Assembly: GCA_019671005.1 (NCBI GenBank)
Contig: CM033747.1
Span: forward strand, 21,293,188 to 21,357,187
Reading direction: 5' to 3'
DNA: 64,000 nt
Source of the DNA: Hibiscus mutabilis
Lineage: Eukaryota > Streptophyta > Magnoliopsida > Malvales > Malvaceae
The notes under the pieces are model-generated. The model worked only from the letters and a program-made list of their open reading frames with translations, did not search any database and was not told where the DNA came from. Position numbers and translations under genes: made by a program. Positions 45,359-57,255 of this stretch are shown in pieces (the stretch's first letter is position 1; each line of letters begins with the position of its first letter).

Positions 45359-48300
45359 TGTAACACCCCTTCCCATATCCGTACATTGAACACGAGTTAG
45401 ACATGTCACAAACTTTTAAAAACATCTTTTAACTTAAAAATCTGGGTAATTTTAAAATTTTAATATAACTTCCCAGGAGGTCACCCATTTTGAAATTTCC
45501 CTAATTCAAGCACGCTTAATTTTATATTTAATTCCCGATAGTGAAACTTTTTACGTAAATATCATAGTCACATTTAAACATATAGTGATAAGCAGTAAAT
45601 ATGTTTAGCAAATATGAAAGGTTATTAAAACTATTACATACCTGATTTAAATATTTTATCAGAAAGACAGAGTTAACTAGTACATTCCACTATTAAACAT
45701 AAAAACATGGATGTCATAAGTACTGAAATTAACCTGTCGATTCGGTATTCCCCAAAAGAGGCAGTGATGCAAAGCTCCACTCCTACTTCCGTTTACCTAC
45801 GTGTACAACAAAACTACACGCTGAGTATAACTCAGTGAGACATAAGGTGAGAACATATATAAAATATATGGTAATGCATGATACTTTCAAGAGCATGATA
45901 ATCATTAAATCTTATCATCAGTAATGCAGGAATATCTGTGTAAGAAATCATATAGTTGCACTGTAAAAATCATGTAGTTGTATTGTGAAATCTTATAGCC
46001 CAAGGTAAATATCAAATGACTAATAAATGAGTTGCGTACTTGAAAAGTACTATCCTTTTCTGTAACTGTGGACACATATAAGTGTCAAATAGCTGTAGGA
46101 CACAATGAAGTGTCAGATAGCTGTAGGACACAATGAAGTGTCAAATAACTCTAGGACACGTGTCAGACACATTGAAGTGTCAAATAACCGTATGACTCCT
46201 AATGGTTACCACAATATTATCCGACTTAATATTATACTACCAAGGGCAAACTTAAAACAATTCCTGCAAAATGGCAAGCAACCCATATACAATTTACATC
46301 ATGTAAAACATATCATATTAGAGCAGTTTATACTTCAATATGCTCTATAAATTTCATGGTGTACTGCCATAAAAATAACTATGTCAAATAACTTTGTCAT
46401 GTATATATCATGCTATAAACCATATCTGACCATAAAATATGCCACAATCTTTAAATTAGTAAAATAAAGTACCATCCCAAAAATATATTATGTTGTTTAT
46501 AAAAATTCTTTACCTTTTTGGGTGACTTATCGCAAGTCTCCCTTTAGTATGTTAATAAACATACATTTAAAAACATGTATGCACTCACCTTAGCCTTGAT
46601 AAAATTAACTTTGCTACTTGATTTTCACTTCCAATCCTTTCCTTTTTCTTTCTTGCTGGAACGACCTTGGTTTATATCAGAATCTACATCAAAATAACAT
46701 ATATTGTTTCAAGTATATGTTAGTACATATTCACCTCATATAATAATGGAAAGTAATTAAAATAACTATCCATTATATAGAAAATTGATCCGATAAAACT
46801 TTTTATATTAGAATCGTAATTTCCCATACTTTTCTTTAAATCTCCAACTTTTCCCAAAAATTCTATTTTAGTCCCTAAGGACCCTTTTAAACTTCCAACC
46901 AAAATTTTCAAGTCTAGTTCTTACATTTCTCACCTTTACACTTTAGGACCCAAACTTTAAAAATTTACACTTTGGTCCCTAAAGTACCCGAATATTCCAT
47001 TTAACCCAAAATGTTGATTTAAACTTCAAAATCAACATTTAAATCAATAGACTTAAGTTTTTCAACATAATATACCTCAAATACTAGCTCAACATCAAAT
47101 CCCTAAACTTTTCATAAATTCAAGACTAATCCTCAATTTTCTTCAAATTGTCATTTTAGTCCTTGTACTTTCAAAAAATTTCATTTTGATCCTTAAACAT
47201 CAATTCATGCTATTTCAACCATAATTCATCAATTCAAGTGCTAAAATAAATTTTCAATAATTTCCCCTAATTTTTCAAAATTTTCAAAATGGCCCCTATA
47301 ACTTCAATTGGGGAAATTATTTAATCTAACGTTAAAATTAAACTCCCAGCATCATAATTCATTCAATATCATCCTCAATTTAACTTTCTAATCAAAACCC
47401 CTAAATCTTAGGGTTAGGGTTTATAACTTCAAACATGGAATTAATCCAATTTCAAGCTTGATTCCATGTTTATAACATTAATTCTACACAATACTACTTC
47501 TATTCCATCATATTCTATCAAAATTATAATCATCCTCATCCATGAACATGAACCAACTTGACTTTTATCATGCAAAAATACTATCAAAATGAAGAGAATC
47601 AAGTGTAGAGCAATTTACATAAAACAAATTTGCTTGAAACTAGCCTTGATTTATTCAATTTGGGACTTGAAATTTGAAAACTATATTTTCCCCTTCTTTT
47701 TTTTCTATTCGAACAACCCTTGATATGAAGAAGATGATATTTGCTCATCTTTAATATTAATCCACATGTTTTAAAGTAAAATGAATTTTTAATTCATTTT
47801 ACATAGTGAAATTACTATTTTACCCCTTTAATCCAATGGCCAAGATTCAATCTTATCAAAAATCAATGGCCATGATACATTCCAAGTGTTAATCCCCTTC
47901 CAAAATTACCCTTAAAGTTTTAAAATATTTCAAAAATGCCACTCATGGCAAATGTCCAATTTGCCCTCCAACTAGTCTTTATTTACAACAAGACTTAAAA
48001 ATTGTCATTCCATTAAAATTGAACCAAATTGGTTCCAATCCAACCGTCCATATCCCAAAATATCTTAGATTTTTATTTATGGCATTTATTCGATCCAAAT
48101 ATTCGGGTTTCACTCAATACGATTTCTAAATTTTCTTCCTACGAACTTTAAAGCTTTATAGCCACTAATACACACTCCGTACGAAAAATCCGAGTAACAC
48201 AAAAGTGTCACTCTTGGGGGTGAACTATTCATTTACGTGGTTAACTTACATAACTTTTAGAAATTACAATTTGGTCCCTAAACTTTTCCAAAGTTTATAC

Positions 48301-48404
48301 TTTGATCACCAAACTTTTAAAATTTTCATTTTGGTCACTGAACTAAAACCACCAATCTTTAACTCTTTACATTTTAATCAATAAGCAAATATTGGGGCAT
48401 TACA
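45359..48404. repeat. Solo LTR of a further gypsy family
   Basis: 3046 bp starting TGTAACACCCCTTCCC and ending GGGGCATTACA, with target copies TGTTC (45354-45358) and TGCTC (48405-48409); the undisturbed LTR at 31200 reads TGCTC. No internal domain is present, so it is either a solo LTR from recombination or a short non-autonomous unit. It has AACTCAGTGAGACATAAGG near 45828 and the hairpin array at 46036-46181. Confidence 0.9.
46036..46181. repeat. Hairpin array with loop AATGAA in the solo LTR
   Basis: GTACTT/AAGTAC with loop GAA (46036-46050), then GACAC/GTGTC at 46071-46086 (loop ATATAA), 46099-46114 and 46127-46142 (loop AATGAA), 46155-46164 (no loop, GACACGTGTC) and 46166-46181 (loop ATTGAA). 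Spacers AAATAGCTGTAG are also repeated, so here the stems are uniform copies rather than varied. Confidence 0.88.
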
Positions 48405-51008
48405 TGCTCCCTATAACTCACCACCAAACATACCAAAATGCCTAACTAAGCAATTATCAGCAAGAACACCATACCAACAACACATCAATACCATACTCAA
48501 CAGGATTAGCTCTTGAAAACATGTCATCCAAGCAAAACCATCTAGATGCATACCTAGGTAACCATATAACATCAACCATAGGAAACGGTGCATGATAAGC
48601 AAAACATCACAACATTACACATGCTCAAAACCAGGGAAAACTGAATTACAAATCCCAAAAATCCACGGTGAACACATTGCCTTATTAACCGAAAACTAAA
48701 ACCGAGTTCATACTCAAATAGTCTTGTCCTTGGATCACTTAATCCTTGCCTTTGCTGCCTCATAGCTTTAATGCTCCGCATCATTAGAGAAAAGAGAGCG
48801 TAAGCACATATGCTTAGTGAGGATGCTATTAAACGATAATGCATTTAAAACCCTTGAAAACCAACTCTTGTTTTCAAACCATGCTTACGACCTAAGCAAG
48901 TTCCAATAATTTCAAATCAAAACATGCATATCAACCATATGCTAAACCATATATATGTTCTACATGCTTAATCCCAAAGCATCAAACACAAAACCATGCT
49001 TAAATCCCAAAGCATTATAAACAAATTCAACATTAGAATCCTCATAATTTGACAATTATAGTGACCTCAGATAGTTGTCCACTATCCTTGATTAGCCGGC
49101 CGCTATTCTTTAGTTAACTGGCCGTTAACTTTACACATCAGATACACAGATCTCCCTTAATGACCGACCATCATCAAGACTACCCCATGCCGACCGCATG
49201 AATTTACAACCTTGCCGACCGCAAGCTTTACATCAACAAGAGGAACCGTCCGCTCAACCCAAGTGATAACAACATTGTCCGGGTAGCCGACTGCTATACC
49301 TCAAAGACTCTTAACCCACAATCAATTTTTAACCATATTATAGTGCACTTTATCCTATGGCATGCCAACTATATCCGAATGTTTTCTCACCTTGTCACAT
49401 AGCCAATATATCATTTACAAAACCATTTACTCACTATTTTACAATGCATTACACAAAATCCCCACATATGCAAATCACATTGCCATAGCAATATCACATT
49501 CCCGACCGGAATAAAAGCCAATGCTCACTAGCATTAAATATACCTTTAAGCCACTGCATATGTACTTTAAAATCATGCATTAATAGTAAGTAAAGCAAAC
49601 CATGTTTACGACAAAAACATGAATTACACATATGCTCATATTCGAATCGATATTGAAGAAAAAAAGAGGGAAACTTACTTCTGAGCTTACGTAAGTGTTT
49701 CAAACTTATTCTAAACTCCCAAAACCACTTTCAAACCTTTGAAAGACTTTTAAGACCGTTTCTACTCACCAATTTCACTTCGCCTTGCTTGCTACCACGA
49801 AACAAGCCCCAACAAGTCTAGAACCACCTCATGATGCTACGCCTTGATTATCCCCTATTTTGGCCACACAAAACTAGAGGAAACATGCATTAAAATGCAT
49901 CCAATAGTCTGTTTCAACCTAAAATCCCGTAGCTCTCAAGATGCCCACTCAAAACTCATCTGAAACTTACCGAAATTAACATCAAACACTACTCAATCTT
50001 AACCCAGCCATAATATAGCGATTCGAAACATCAAGCTTTATCAATTAATATCTAAAAACTCATTCCCAACATCCTTTTACTTCCAACAATCATTAAATAC
50101 CTTAAACACCTCAAAACCCTTAACTAACAACCTAACAATTAGAGATTCAACCAAATTCGGGATTCCATTATTAAAAACAACTTATCCACATTCTAATACA
50201 TCCAAAAAAGATTGAAATCAATCCACAACACTGGAAAAATATATCCAAATAAAAAATCACAAGATCCTTTAATTAAACCTCAATTAAGCTAAAATCTATA
50301 ATTAATTAATCAAAACCTATTAGAAAACATATGTAAAGAGCCAAGAACTTGGGAATTTCAGTAAAGAACCTTTCATTAGAGGAGAAGAATTAAACTTACC
50401 TCCAATGAATGAGTTTCCCCTTAATTGGATGGTGTTTCCTCTTGAAAAACAAAGAAATTCAATAAGATTTTTGGAAAACAAATTGAGAAATCATTTAGCA
50501 AATCAATGAGTAAAGAAATTAAGATCGTTACCTTAAATCTCTGATGGAAAAAGAGTGTTTGGCTGAGAGTGTTTTGAGAGAAAATGTGAGAAAAGAAAAG
50601 TTACGTCAAAATGTGTTTTAGAAAGATAACTACCTTTTGAACTAAATTCCATTTAATTCTTTCAATCAAAACCTTTTCAAAATAATCCTAATTAAGGGAA
50701 TACTCAGATTAAACCAAATGGTAAAATAGCTCCTTAAAGATTCTAATTTTTGACTATTTACAAAAAAACCACCTTTTAAAATAGTTTTCAAAAATTGCAT
50801 TTTGGTCACTAGCCAAAATGTCACCCTTCTAAGGCTAGTTTTCCAAAATTGCTTTCACCAATATTTTAATATAATAAAATATGGTTTTTAAACTTTTTTT
50901 CTATATTTTTATCCTTTGAAAAAATATTTGCTCCCGAATCTTACTCAAATCTCTAACCGGGCCCTCTAGACCGTCTAACCAGCCCCAAAACCGCGGCGTT
51001 ACACCGAG

Positions 51009-52410
51009 GGAATGATGCTTATGATTTAATACAAAGTTTGATGCATTATTGATATGAAATGATGATCATATGTTAACGAATTGTACATGGCCTATTTATA
51101 TGTCTACATTCTCATTTTTCCATATAAATCCTATTTATGCACTTGTTAACTACCTCGCTAGGCTATGTAAGCCTAGCATATGTGTGTCTCATGCATTTCA
51201 GGACTTTGAAGAGTTCCTAGCTCAATCGTGTTGTTGAAGTTGCAAGTCACATCAAGCAAGCTATATGTATGCTATCTTTTGTCCTTAAACTTCCAGCGAG
51301 GTGGCATAGGGCATGAACAAGTTTATTTAGCCCTCTTTTGTATATTTATGTAAGCTCCTAAGTTAAAGAAGCTAAAACTTGCATTTTGGGTATGTATGCA
51401 AAATGAGTAGAACTAGTGAAATTGCCTATAATGCACAAAAAGGTAAAACGCTAGTAAACGAATTCGAAATGCTATAAATTTTGTTATGATATTAAAAATG
51501 CCTAAGAATAACTTGCTGGTAAATTTTCATGACTTTTGGATAAGATTTGATAGGCTAATTTGATGAAAAACCAAAATAAAAATGTTATTACAGACCCAGC
51601 CGTACTGGTACGGGTGATGGCATATCGGTACGGGATTACCATAAGGGACTTAGAATAAAGGGGCGTACCAATATTGAATAGTGCATATCGGTACAGCAAA
51701 TGGTCACTAGAATTTTACTGTAGTAGTCGTACCGATAAGGCTAAGCCTGTATCGGTACGGTATACCGAGTCTAAAAATAGAATTAATTCCTTGGCTATGC
51801 GTATCGATACTCTGTATCGATACGGATTTAACCATTTTAACGACCTTGATAGGTGTACTGATACGGTGTGATTACGTACTGGTTCATGAAGTCAACCAAT
51901 GAACCCTTTGACCCTAATCTCTATCCGCGTACCGATACAGTGTGATTGCGTACCAGTACGATACCCTTGCCCTAATAGAACTACCTATCTTCTGGTGTCA
52001 CCATATCGATACGAGCAGTAGGTGTATCTGTATGGGAGTCTGTTAAGTTAGTTAAAAGCTGTAAAAAATAAAGTTTCAATTTCTACAATCTAGTCCCTGA
52101 TTAATAAAATTGAACAGATAAACGATCTCTAATTATAATGAAATTTCACTGGTATAATATGGATATGTTTAATTTCGAATAGGTATAAGAAAATTTGAAT
52201 AAGGACCCCTAATTTGTAGAATTTATGATTTAGTCCCTAAATTCGGTAAAGTTTTAAATTAATCCCCGAATTGAGTAATCCAATAATAATAAATTTAGTA
52301 AACCTTTGTAACACTATAATAATAGTTTGAACACTGCTCTAAACTCTGAATTCGTCGCCAGTAACACATTCTGACTCGGTTCTCTATTAGACCGAGACAG
52401 GGGTGTTACA
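51009..52410 (+). repeat. Element C 5' LTR, right part
   Basis: Continues the LTR broken at 30337. About 400 bp (51009-51410) are absent from the 3' LTR, which jumps between two ATGAG repeats at 58825-58830. It contains the palindromic-motif cluster at 51600-52040 and ends GGGTGTTACA before the primer site. Confidence 0.9.
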
Positions 52411-52414
52411 TTTG

Positions 52415-52426
52415 TGGTATCAAAGC
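52415..52426 (+). other. Primer-binding site of element C
   Basis: TGGTATCAAAGC, four bases after the LTR end; the tRNA-iMet-type site with one change, common in gypsy elements. Confidence 0.85.
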
Positions 52427-52566
52427 TAAAGTTTAGTCGATTCTAGGACTAAACCGAGGTTCATCATGAGTCTTCATATGCATATGCCACCTAAGAGTTT
52501 ATTTGTGTATGTTATCTGTGACTTGCAACTAACACGATTTGGTACTCATTTCTGATTAGATTTAAA

Positions 52567-53670
52567 ATGTCTGAGTCCAATGCTAGATGCGAGGGGTTGG
52601 AGCTACACTCAGGGGAATAGAGTTGAAAATAAAACTTGACCTGAACCGATGGGACAGAACAACCCACATAATCCACCACCAATGCCACCCGCTCAATAAG
52701 AGTATTTAGTATCTATGGCTGAGATGATTAAGCAGGTGGTTATTTCTCTTAGACAAGAGCAGCAGCCCCAACTTGTCGCTGTCGCATCCTCTTCCGTTAC
52801 TCGTGCCCTGATAGATAAACTCAGTCAATATCAGGCATATAAGTTTACTGGTTAGGAGCAAGATAATCCTGAAGTAGCTGAATACTGGCTCGAGAAAACT
52901 CTAAAGATTCTGAACAAACAATTGAAATGTCCAGATGAGCACAAGCTGAAGTATGCACTAGCGCTGATCGCTGAAGAGGCTTAGAGTTGGTGGGATATGG
53001 TGACACTCATTGTACCTGAGCGTATGGTTACGTGGGATTTTTTCCTTAAGGAATTTTGCAAAAAGTACATCAGTGATTATTATATTATTGAGAGGCATAA
53101 GAAGTTTCTCCATCTTCGGCAAGGAGAAAGACCAATGGAGCAGTACATCCACGACTTTTGTAAGTATTCGAGGTACGCTGCAGAGATCATACGTTTCAAA
53201 AAGGAGAAGTGCCGTATGTTCATAGATAACCTTTGTGATGAACTACGTCATCTTTTTACTACTCTGGAATTGGAGGACTTTCAGAACCTGGCCAACAGGG
53301 TGATTGCTACTGAAGCCTCTCAGAAAGCTTATGAAAGAAGAAATAAGAATCAAGCTCGATTCGATAAGAGGTTCAGAGATGAGTCCAAGCATCCCCTACC
53401 TCAGAAGAAAGGGTGACAATATGATCAGAAGTCTACTATTTTGCAACAACCACATAAGACAGGATTTATGCCGCGATCTTAATCAACCAGGATACATGCT
53501 GCTTGTATAGCTTCTGTTGATACTACAAGTGGTTCAAAACGAGGTTCTTAGATTCCTTTATGAAATTTATGTTAGAAAAAGCATTATGGGCCTTACCGTA
53601 AGCAATTCAAAACCTGCTATCTGTGTGGTGAGACTGGCCACTTTATTCGTTAGTGCCCACAGAATCCTAA
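52567..53670 (+). pseudogene. Element C gag with zinc knuckle
   Basis: A possible start is ATG at 52567, but the frame is soon broken; the readable body begins about 52715 (MAEMIKQVVISLRQEQQPQL). It continues with EYWLEKTLKILNKQLKC, a stop in place of the residue before SWWDMV, then VTWDFFLKEFCKKYISDYY, LRQGERPMEQYIHDFCKYSR and a basic end RRNKNQARFDKRFRDESKH at 53416. Near 53615-53660 a knuckle CYLCGETGHFIR.CP has a stop before the last cysteine. Matches the Retrotrans_gag family; non-functional. Confidence 0.9.
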
Positions 53671-53806
53671 TGCTCCTACTTCATTAGCATCTCAGAGTAA
53701 CCCTGCTAAGGGGAAAGGAATTAAGCAAGTAGAGCCTAAAACCATAGGAAGACCTCGTAATACCAATACCCCCTATAGTGGACGTGATTCGCAAGCTTCA
53801 GCGCAG

Positions 53807-54349
53807 ATGTACCATGTTAGAGGACGAGAGCAGGAAAATGATTCATATGTTATTGCAGGTATGGTGGTACTGTACTCTAATTATGTGTATGCTTTGGTAG
53901 ACCCAGGCTCCACGCATTCTTTTATTATTACACCTTTGATTGAGAAGTATGCCTTGAAACATGAACTTGTTGCTTCAGAAATAGTCACCTCTAATCCTTT
54001 AGGAGATAGTATGGTTATATGTTTGATCTACAAAGCGTGTCCTTTAGGGATCCAAGGGATCCTATTTCTTGCCAATTTGATGGCCTTACCCCTCCATGAA
54101 TTCGATCTTATCCTAGGCCTTGATTGGCTCGCGGAACATCAGGCTTGGGTAGATTGTTCTAAGAATAAATTGTATCTTCGAGGACTCGGTAAGGAGAGAG
54201 TGACCTTGTTAAAAATCGAGTTTGAGCCTAATAGATTCGCCTTGTATACAATTAAAGTGAAGGAAAATCTTAAGATCGAGAATGTGTCTGTAGTGAGGGA
54301 ATTCTCTGATGTGTTCCCTGACGAACTCCCAGGACTTCTTCCAACTTGA
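53807..54349 (+). pseudogene. Element C aspartic protease
   Basis: An unbroken 180-codon stretch. YALVDPGSTHSFIITPLIEK is the protease active site with P in place of S in the usual D-S-G, a change likely to matter. LHEFDLILGLDWLAEHQAWV is the conserved second half, and VVREFSDVFPDELPGLLPT is the approach to RT. A TGA at 54347 ends the frame, which would otherwise continue into RT. Confidence 0.9.
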
Positions 54350-55190
54350 AAAGTAAAGTTCAGAATCGAAGTGCAACCGGGCACTGCACCAGTCTCCATT
54401 ACTCCGTATAGAATGGCTCCTATTGAGTTGAAGGAGTTAAAGGCCCAGATCTAGGACCTTTTATATAAGGGATTCATTTGGTTGAGTTCCTTACCCTGGG
54501 GAGCTCTAGTTTTGTTTGTCAAGAAGAAATATGGGTCGATGCTCCTTTACATTGACTATCGACAGTTGAATAAGGTTACCATAAAAAACAAGTATCTGTT
54601 ACCGCGGATCGATGACCTCTTCAATAAGTTGAAGGGAGCTTCAGTGTTTTCCAAGATAGACCTACAATCTGGGTACTATCAAATGTTAGTGAAGGAATTT
54701 AATGTTCCAAAGACTGTCTTTCAAACTAGATATGGCTATTATGAATTAATAGTAATGCCTTTTGGGCTTACGAATGCACCCTCAACTTTCATGGACCTAG
54801 TGAATCGAGTATTCCGGCCTTATCTAGATAAGTTTGTGGTCGTGTTCATAGATGATATCTTGATCTATTCTAAAGACACCATCGCTCATGAAGAACACCT
54901 TCGAGTCGTGCTTCAAACTCTCTGAGAAAAGCAGCTATATGCCAAATTCAGTAAGTGTGAATTTTGGTTACTCGAAGTCTATTTTTTGGGCCATGTGATT
55001 TATTCTACGGGCATTCAAGTTGACCTAGAAAAGATCCAAGCCATCCTTGATTGGATTCCTCCAAAAAATGTCGGGGAAGTTCGTAGCTTTCTAGACCTTG
55101 CTGGATACTATCGTAGATTCGTTAAAGGGTTCCATATGAATATTGCACCTTTAACATAAATCCTCTAAAAGGAGGTTCCCTTTACCTGGA
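54350..55190 (+). pseudogene. Element C reverse transcriptase
   Basis: Begins after the stop with the segment holding APVSITPYRMAPIELKELKA, then stop codons near 54454, then SLPWGALVLFVKKK, YIDYRQLNKVTIKNKYLLPR and SVFSKIDLQSGYYQMLV. YGYYELIVMPFGLTNAPSTF leads to the catalytic strand VVVFIDDILIYSKD, where the F-x-D-D box is intact. A TGA at 54923 and later stops interrupt the thumb (FLDLAGYYRRFVKGF near 55090). Confidence 0.9.
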
Positions 55191-55195
55191 CTGAG

Positions 55196-55705
55196 GTGCA
55201 ACAACAGAGTTTTGACCAGCTCAAGCAGGTCTTAACTCATGCTCCTATTCTAGTACAGTCTGAATCCGACAAAGACTTTACTGTGTATAGTGATGTATCC
55301 CACTTGGGACTAGGCTGTGTCCTAATGCAAGAAGGGAAGGTCATTGCCTATGCTTCCCGGCAGCTTAAACCACATGAACTAAACTATTCGACTCACGACA
55401 TGGAGCTAGCCGCTGTTGTGTTTGCTTTAAAGATATAGATGCATTACATGTACGGTGAAAAGTGTTATCTATTTACCGACCACAAGAGTTTGAAGTATCT
55501 CTTAACTCAAAAAGAGTTGAACCTCCACCAACATCGGTGGATGGATCTTTTGAAAGATTATGACTTGGTTATCGATTATCACCCTGGTAAAGCCAATGTC
55601 GTAGCTGATGCTTTCAGTCGGAAGCCCTCCACTTCTCTGAGATCTTTGAATGCCCACTTCCAGCTTAAAAAGCGTGGCAAGTTAGTGGCTGAGTTGCGAG
55701 TTTAG
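55196..55705 (+). pseudogene. Element C RNase H
   Basis: QQQSFDQLKQVLTHAPILV is the connection; FTVYSDVSHLGLGCVLMQEG carries the first acidic residue (the usual D-A-S is D-V-S here); THDMELAAVVFALKI carries the glutamate. A TAG at 55436-55438 replaces the conserved tryptophan. The frame resumes with CYLFTDHKSLKYLLTQKELN and ends DYHPGKANVVADAFSR. Confidence 0.9.
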
Positions 55706-57245
55706 TCAACTATTGTGTCGCGAATCAAAGCACTCCAAGATTCCGATCAGGAGTTGCAAGTTATTGCAACTCGAATAAAAAACGAACCAGATCTAGATTT
55801 TTCCATGAATGTTGAGGGGTTATTATGTTTCTGGAACCAGATCTGTGTTCCCGACGATGATGACCTTCAGAATTAGATCCTTAGTGAAGCTTATTGTAGT
55901 TCTTTCTCTATTTATCAAGGAGCCATCAAGATGTATAAAGATTTAAAAGAGCTGTATTGGTGGTCTTGCATGAAACGCGAAGTTGCAGATTTTGTGGCTA
56001 AGTGTCTGACTTGCCAAAAAGTGAAAGTTGAACACAAAGTGCCTACTTTTCTTTTGCAACCCATTGAGCTACTATAATGGAAATAGGAACGTATTACAAT
56101 GGACTTTGTAAGTGGTATTCCAATGACACCAAAGAAGAATGATGTTATTTGGGTCATTGTAGACTGATTCACCAAGTCTGCTCATTTCCTTCAAGTGAGA
56201 ATAGACTTCAGATTGCCTAGACTTGCTGGGTTATACATTCGAGAAATAATACGTTTGCGTGGAGTCCCCACATCCATCGTTTCTGACTGTGATCCATGTT
56301 TTGCATCTCAGTTTTTGAGAACCTTGCATGAGGCTTTGGGAACTCGAGTGCACTTAAGCACTGATTTCCATCCTCAAACAGAGGGACAATCTGAAGGACT
56401 TATTCAGGTAACTCGTGTTCTTCCCTATTAATATATATAAAAATATCCTATGCCTATATCGATTCTTCCTTGTAGATTATGGAAGATATGTTATGAGCTT
56501 GTACTATCGATTTTGGAAATATGTGGGAAGAGTCCTTATCATTGGTGGAATTCACCTATGATAATAGTTATCAAGCTTCGATTAAGATGGCCCCTCATGA
56601 AGCTCTCTATGGAGAAGGTGTAAAACTCCCATATGTTGGTCTCAGCTCGGTGAAAGCAAGGTGTTAGGCCTTGACTTACTTTGGGAAATTGAAGAGAAGA
56701 TAACTATCATCTATAATCGGCTTAAGTCAGCCTTTGATCGGAAAAAGGCTTACAAGGCTTACGAGGATCTAAGAAAGAGAGACATTCAATATAATATCAA
56801 TGATAAGGCCTTTCTTAAGGTATCACCTTGAAAGAAAATCCTTTGTTTTGGCAAAAAGGGGAAACTTAGTCCTCGTTTTATTGGCCCATTCTAGGTAATC
56901 AAAAGAATCAGGCCTGTTGCTTACCGACTAGCTCTCCCCGAAGAGTTAAGTCATATACATAATGTCTTGCATGTGTCCATGCTATAGAAATATCAGTCTG
57001 ATCCTTTCCATGTGATCGAGCCCAAACCTGTAGAGATTCAATCTAATCTAACGTACGAGGAAGAACCAGTGCAGATTCTTACAAGAGAAGTCAAGAGACT
57101 TCGTAACAAATCTATGCCTTTGGTTAAGGTACTTTGGAGAAGACATTCAGTAGAAGAAGCTACGTGGGAACTAGAAGAAACTATGCAGAAACAATATCCC
57201 CACCTCTTTAGTTCAAGTGAAATTTTGAGGATGAATTTTTCTTAA
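55706..57245 (+). pseudogene. Element C integrase and chromodomain-like tail, with intron-like gap
   Basis: The zinc-binding part at about 55915-56030 has KMYKDLKELYWW and C..C (CLTCQK). The core has DFVSGIPMTPKKN, a stop near 56166 just after VIVD, then SIVSDCDPCFASQFLRTL and FHPQTEGQSEGLIQ. A 68-bp GT...AG segment (56408-56475) follows, and the frame resumes as IMEDML, a stop, ACTIDFGNMW and SYQASIKMAPHEALYG. The tail at 57012-57245 has EEEPVQILTREVKRLRNK and VKVLWRRHSVEEATWELEE, a chromodomain-like end. Confidence 0.9.
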
Positions 57246-57255
57246 AGGGGAGAGT
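57246..57255 (+). other. Polypurine tract of element C
   Basis: AAGGGGAGAGT just before the 3' LTR start TGTCACACC. Confidence 0.85.

Larger units (their letters stand above)
30338..51003 (-). mobile_element. Gypsy element A (chromodomain type), host of element B and a solo LTR
   Basis: LTRs 30338-33809 and 44491-51003 (the latter 3463 bp once the solo LTR and its duplicated target are removed, against 3472 bp). Plus-strand ends are TGTAACCCCTCG/TGTAAACCCCTCG on the left and GGCGTTACA on the right. The flanking pentamers are CCGAA (30333-30337) and CCGAG (51004-51008), a target duplication with one change. Primer site, gag, protease, pol and polypurine tract are all on the minus strand. About 11.8 kb without its own insertions. 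Confidence 0.93.
44491..51003 (-). repeat. Element A 5' LTR, split by a solo LTR
   Basis: Pieces 44491-45358 and 48405-51003 together match 30338-33809 along their whole length. The palindromic-motif cluster is at 44915-45180 and the hairpin array at 49070-49300. In the array CTTGC/GCAAG (49211-49225, loop CGACC), CATGC/GCATG (49186-49200), AGTTAAC/GTTAACT (49112-49130, loop TGGCC) and GATAGT/ACTATC (49070-49086, loop TGTCC) are perfect. The first and third correspond to units that are broken in the 3' LTR. Confidence 0.9.
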
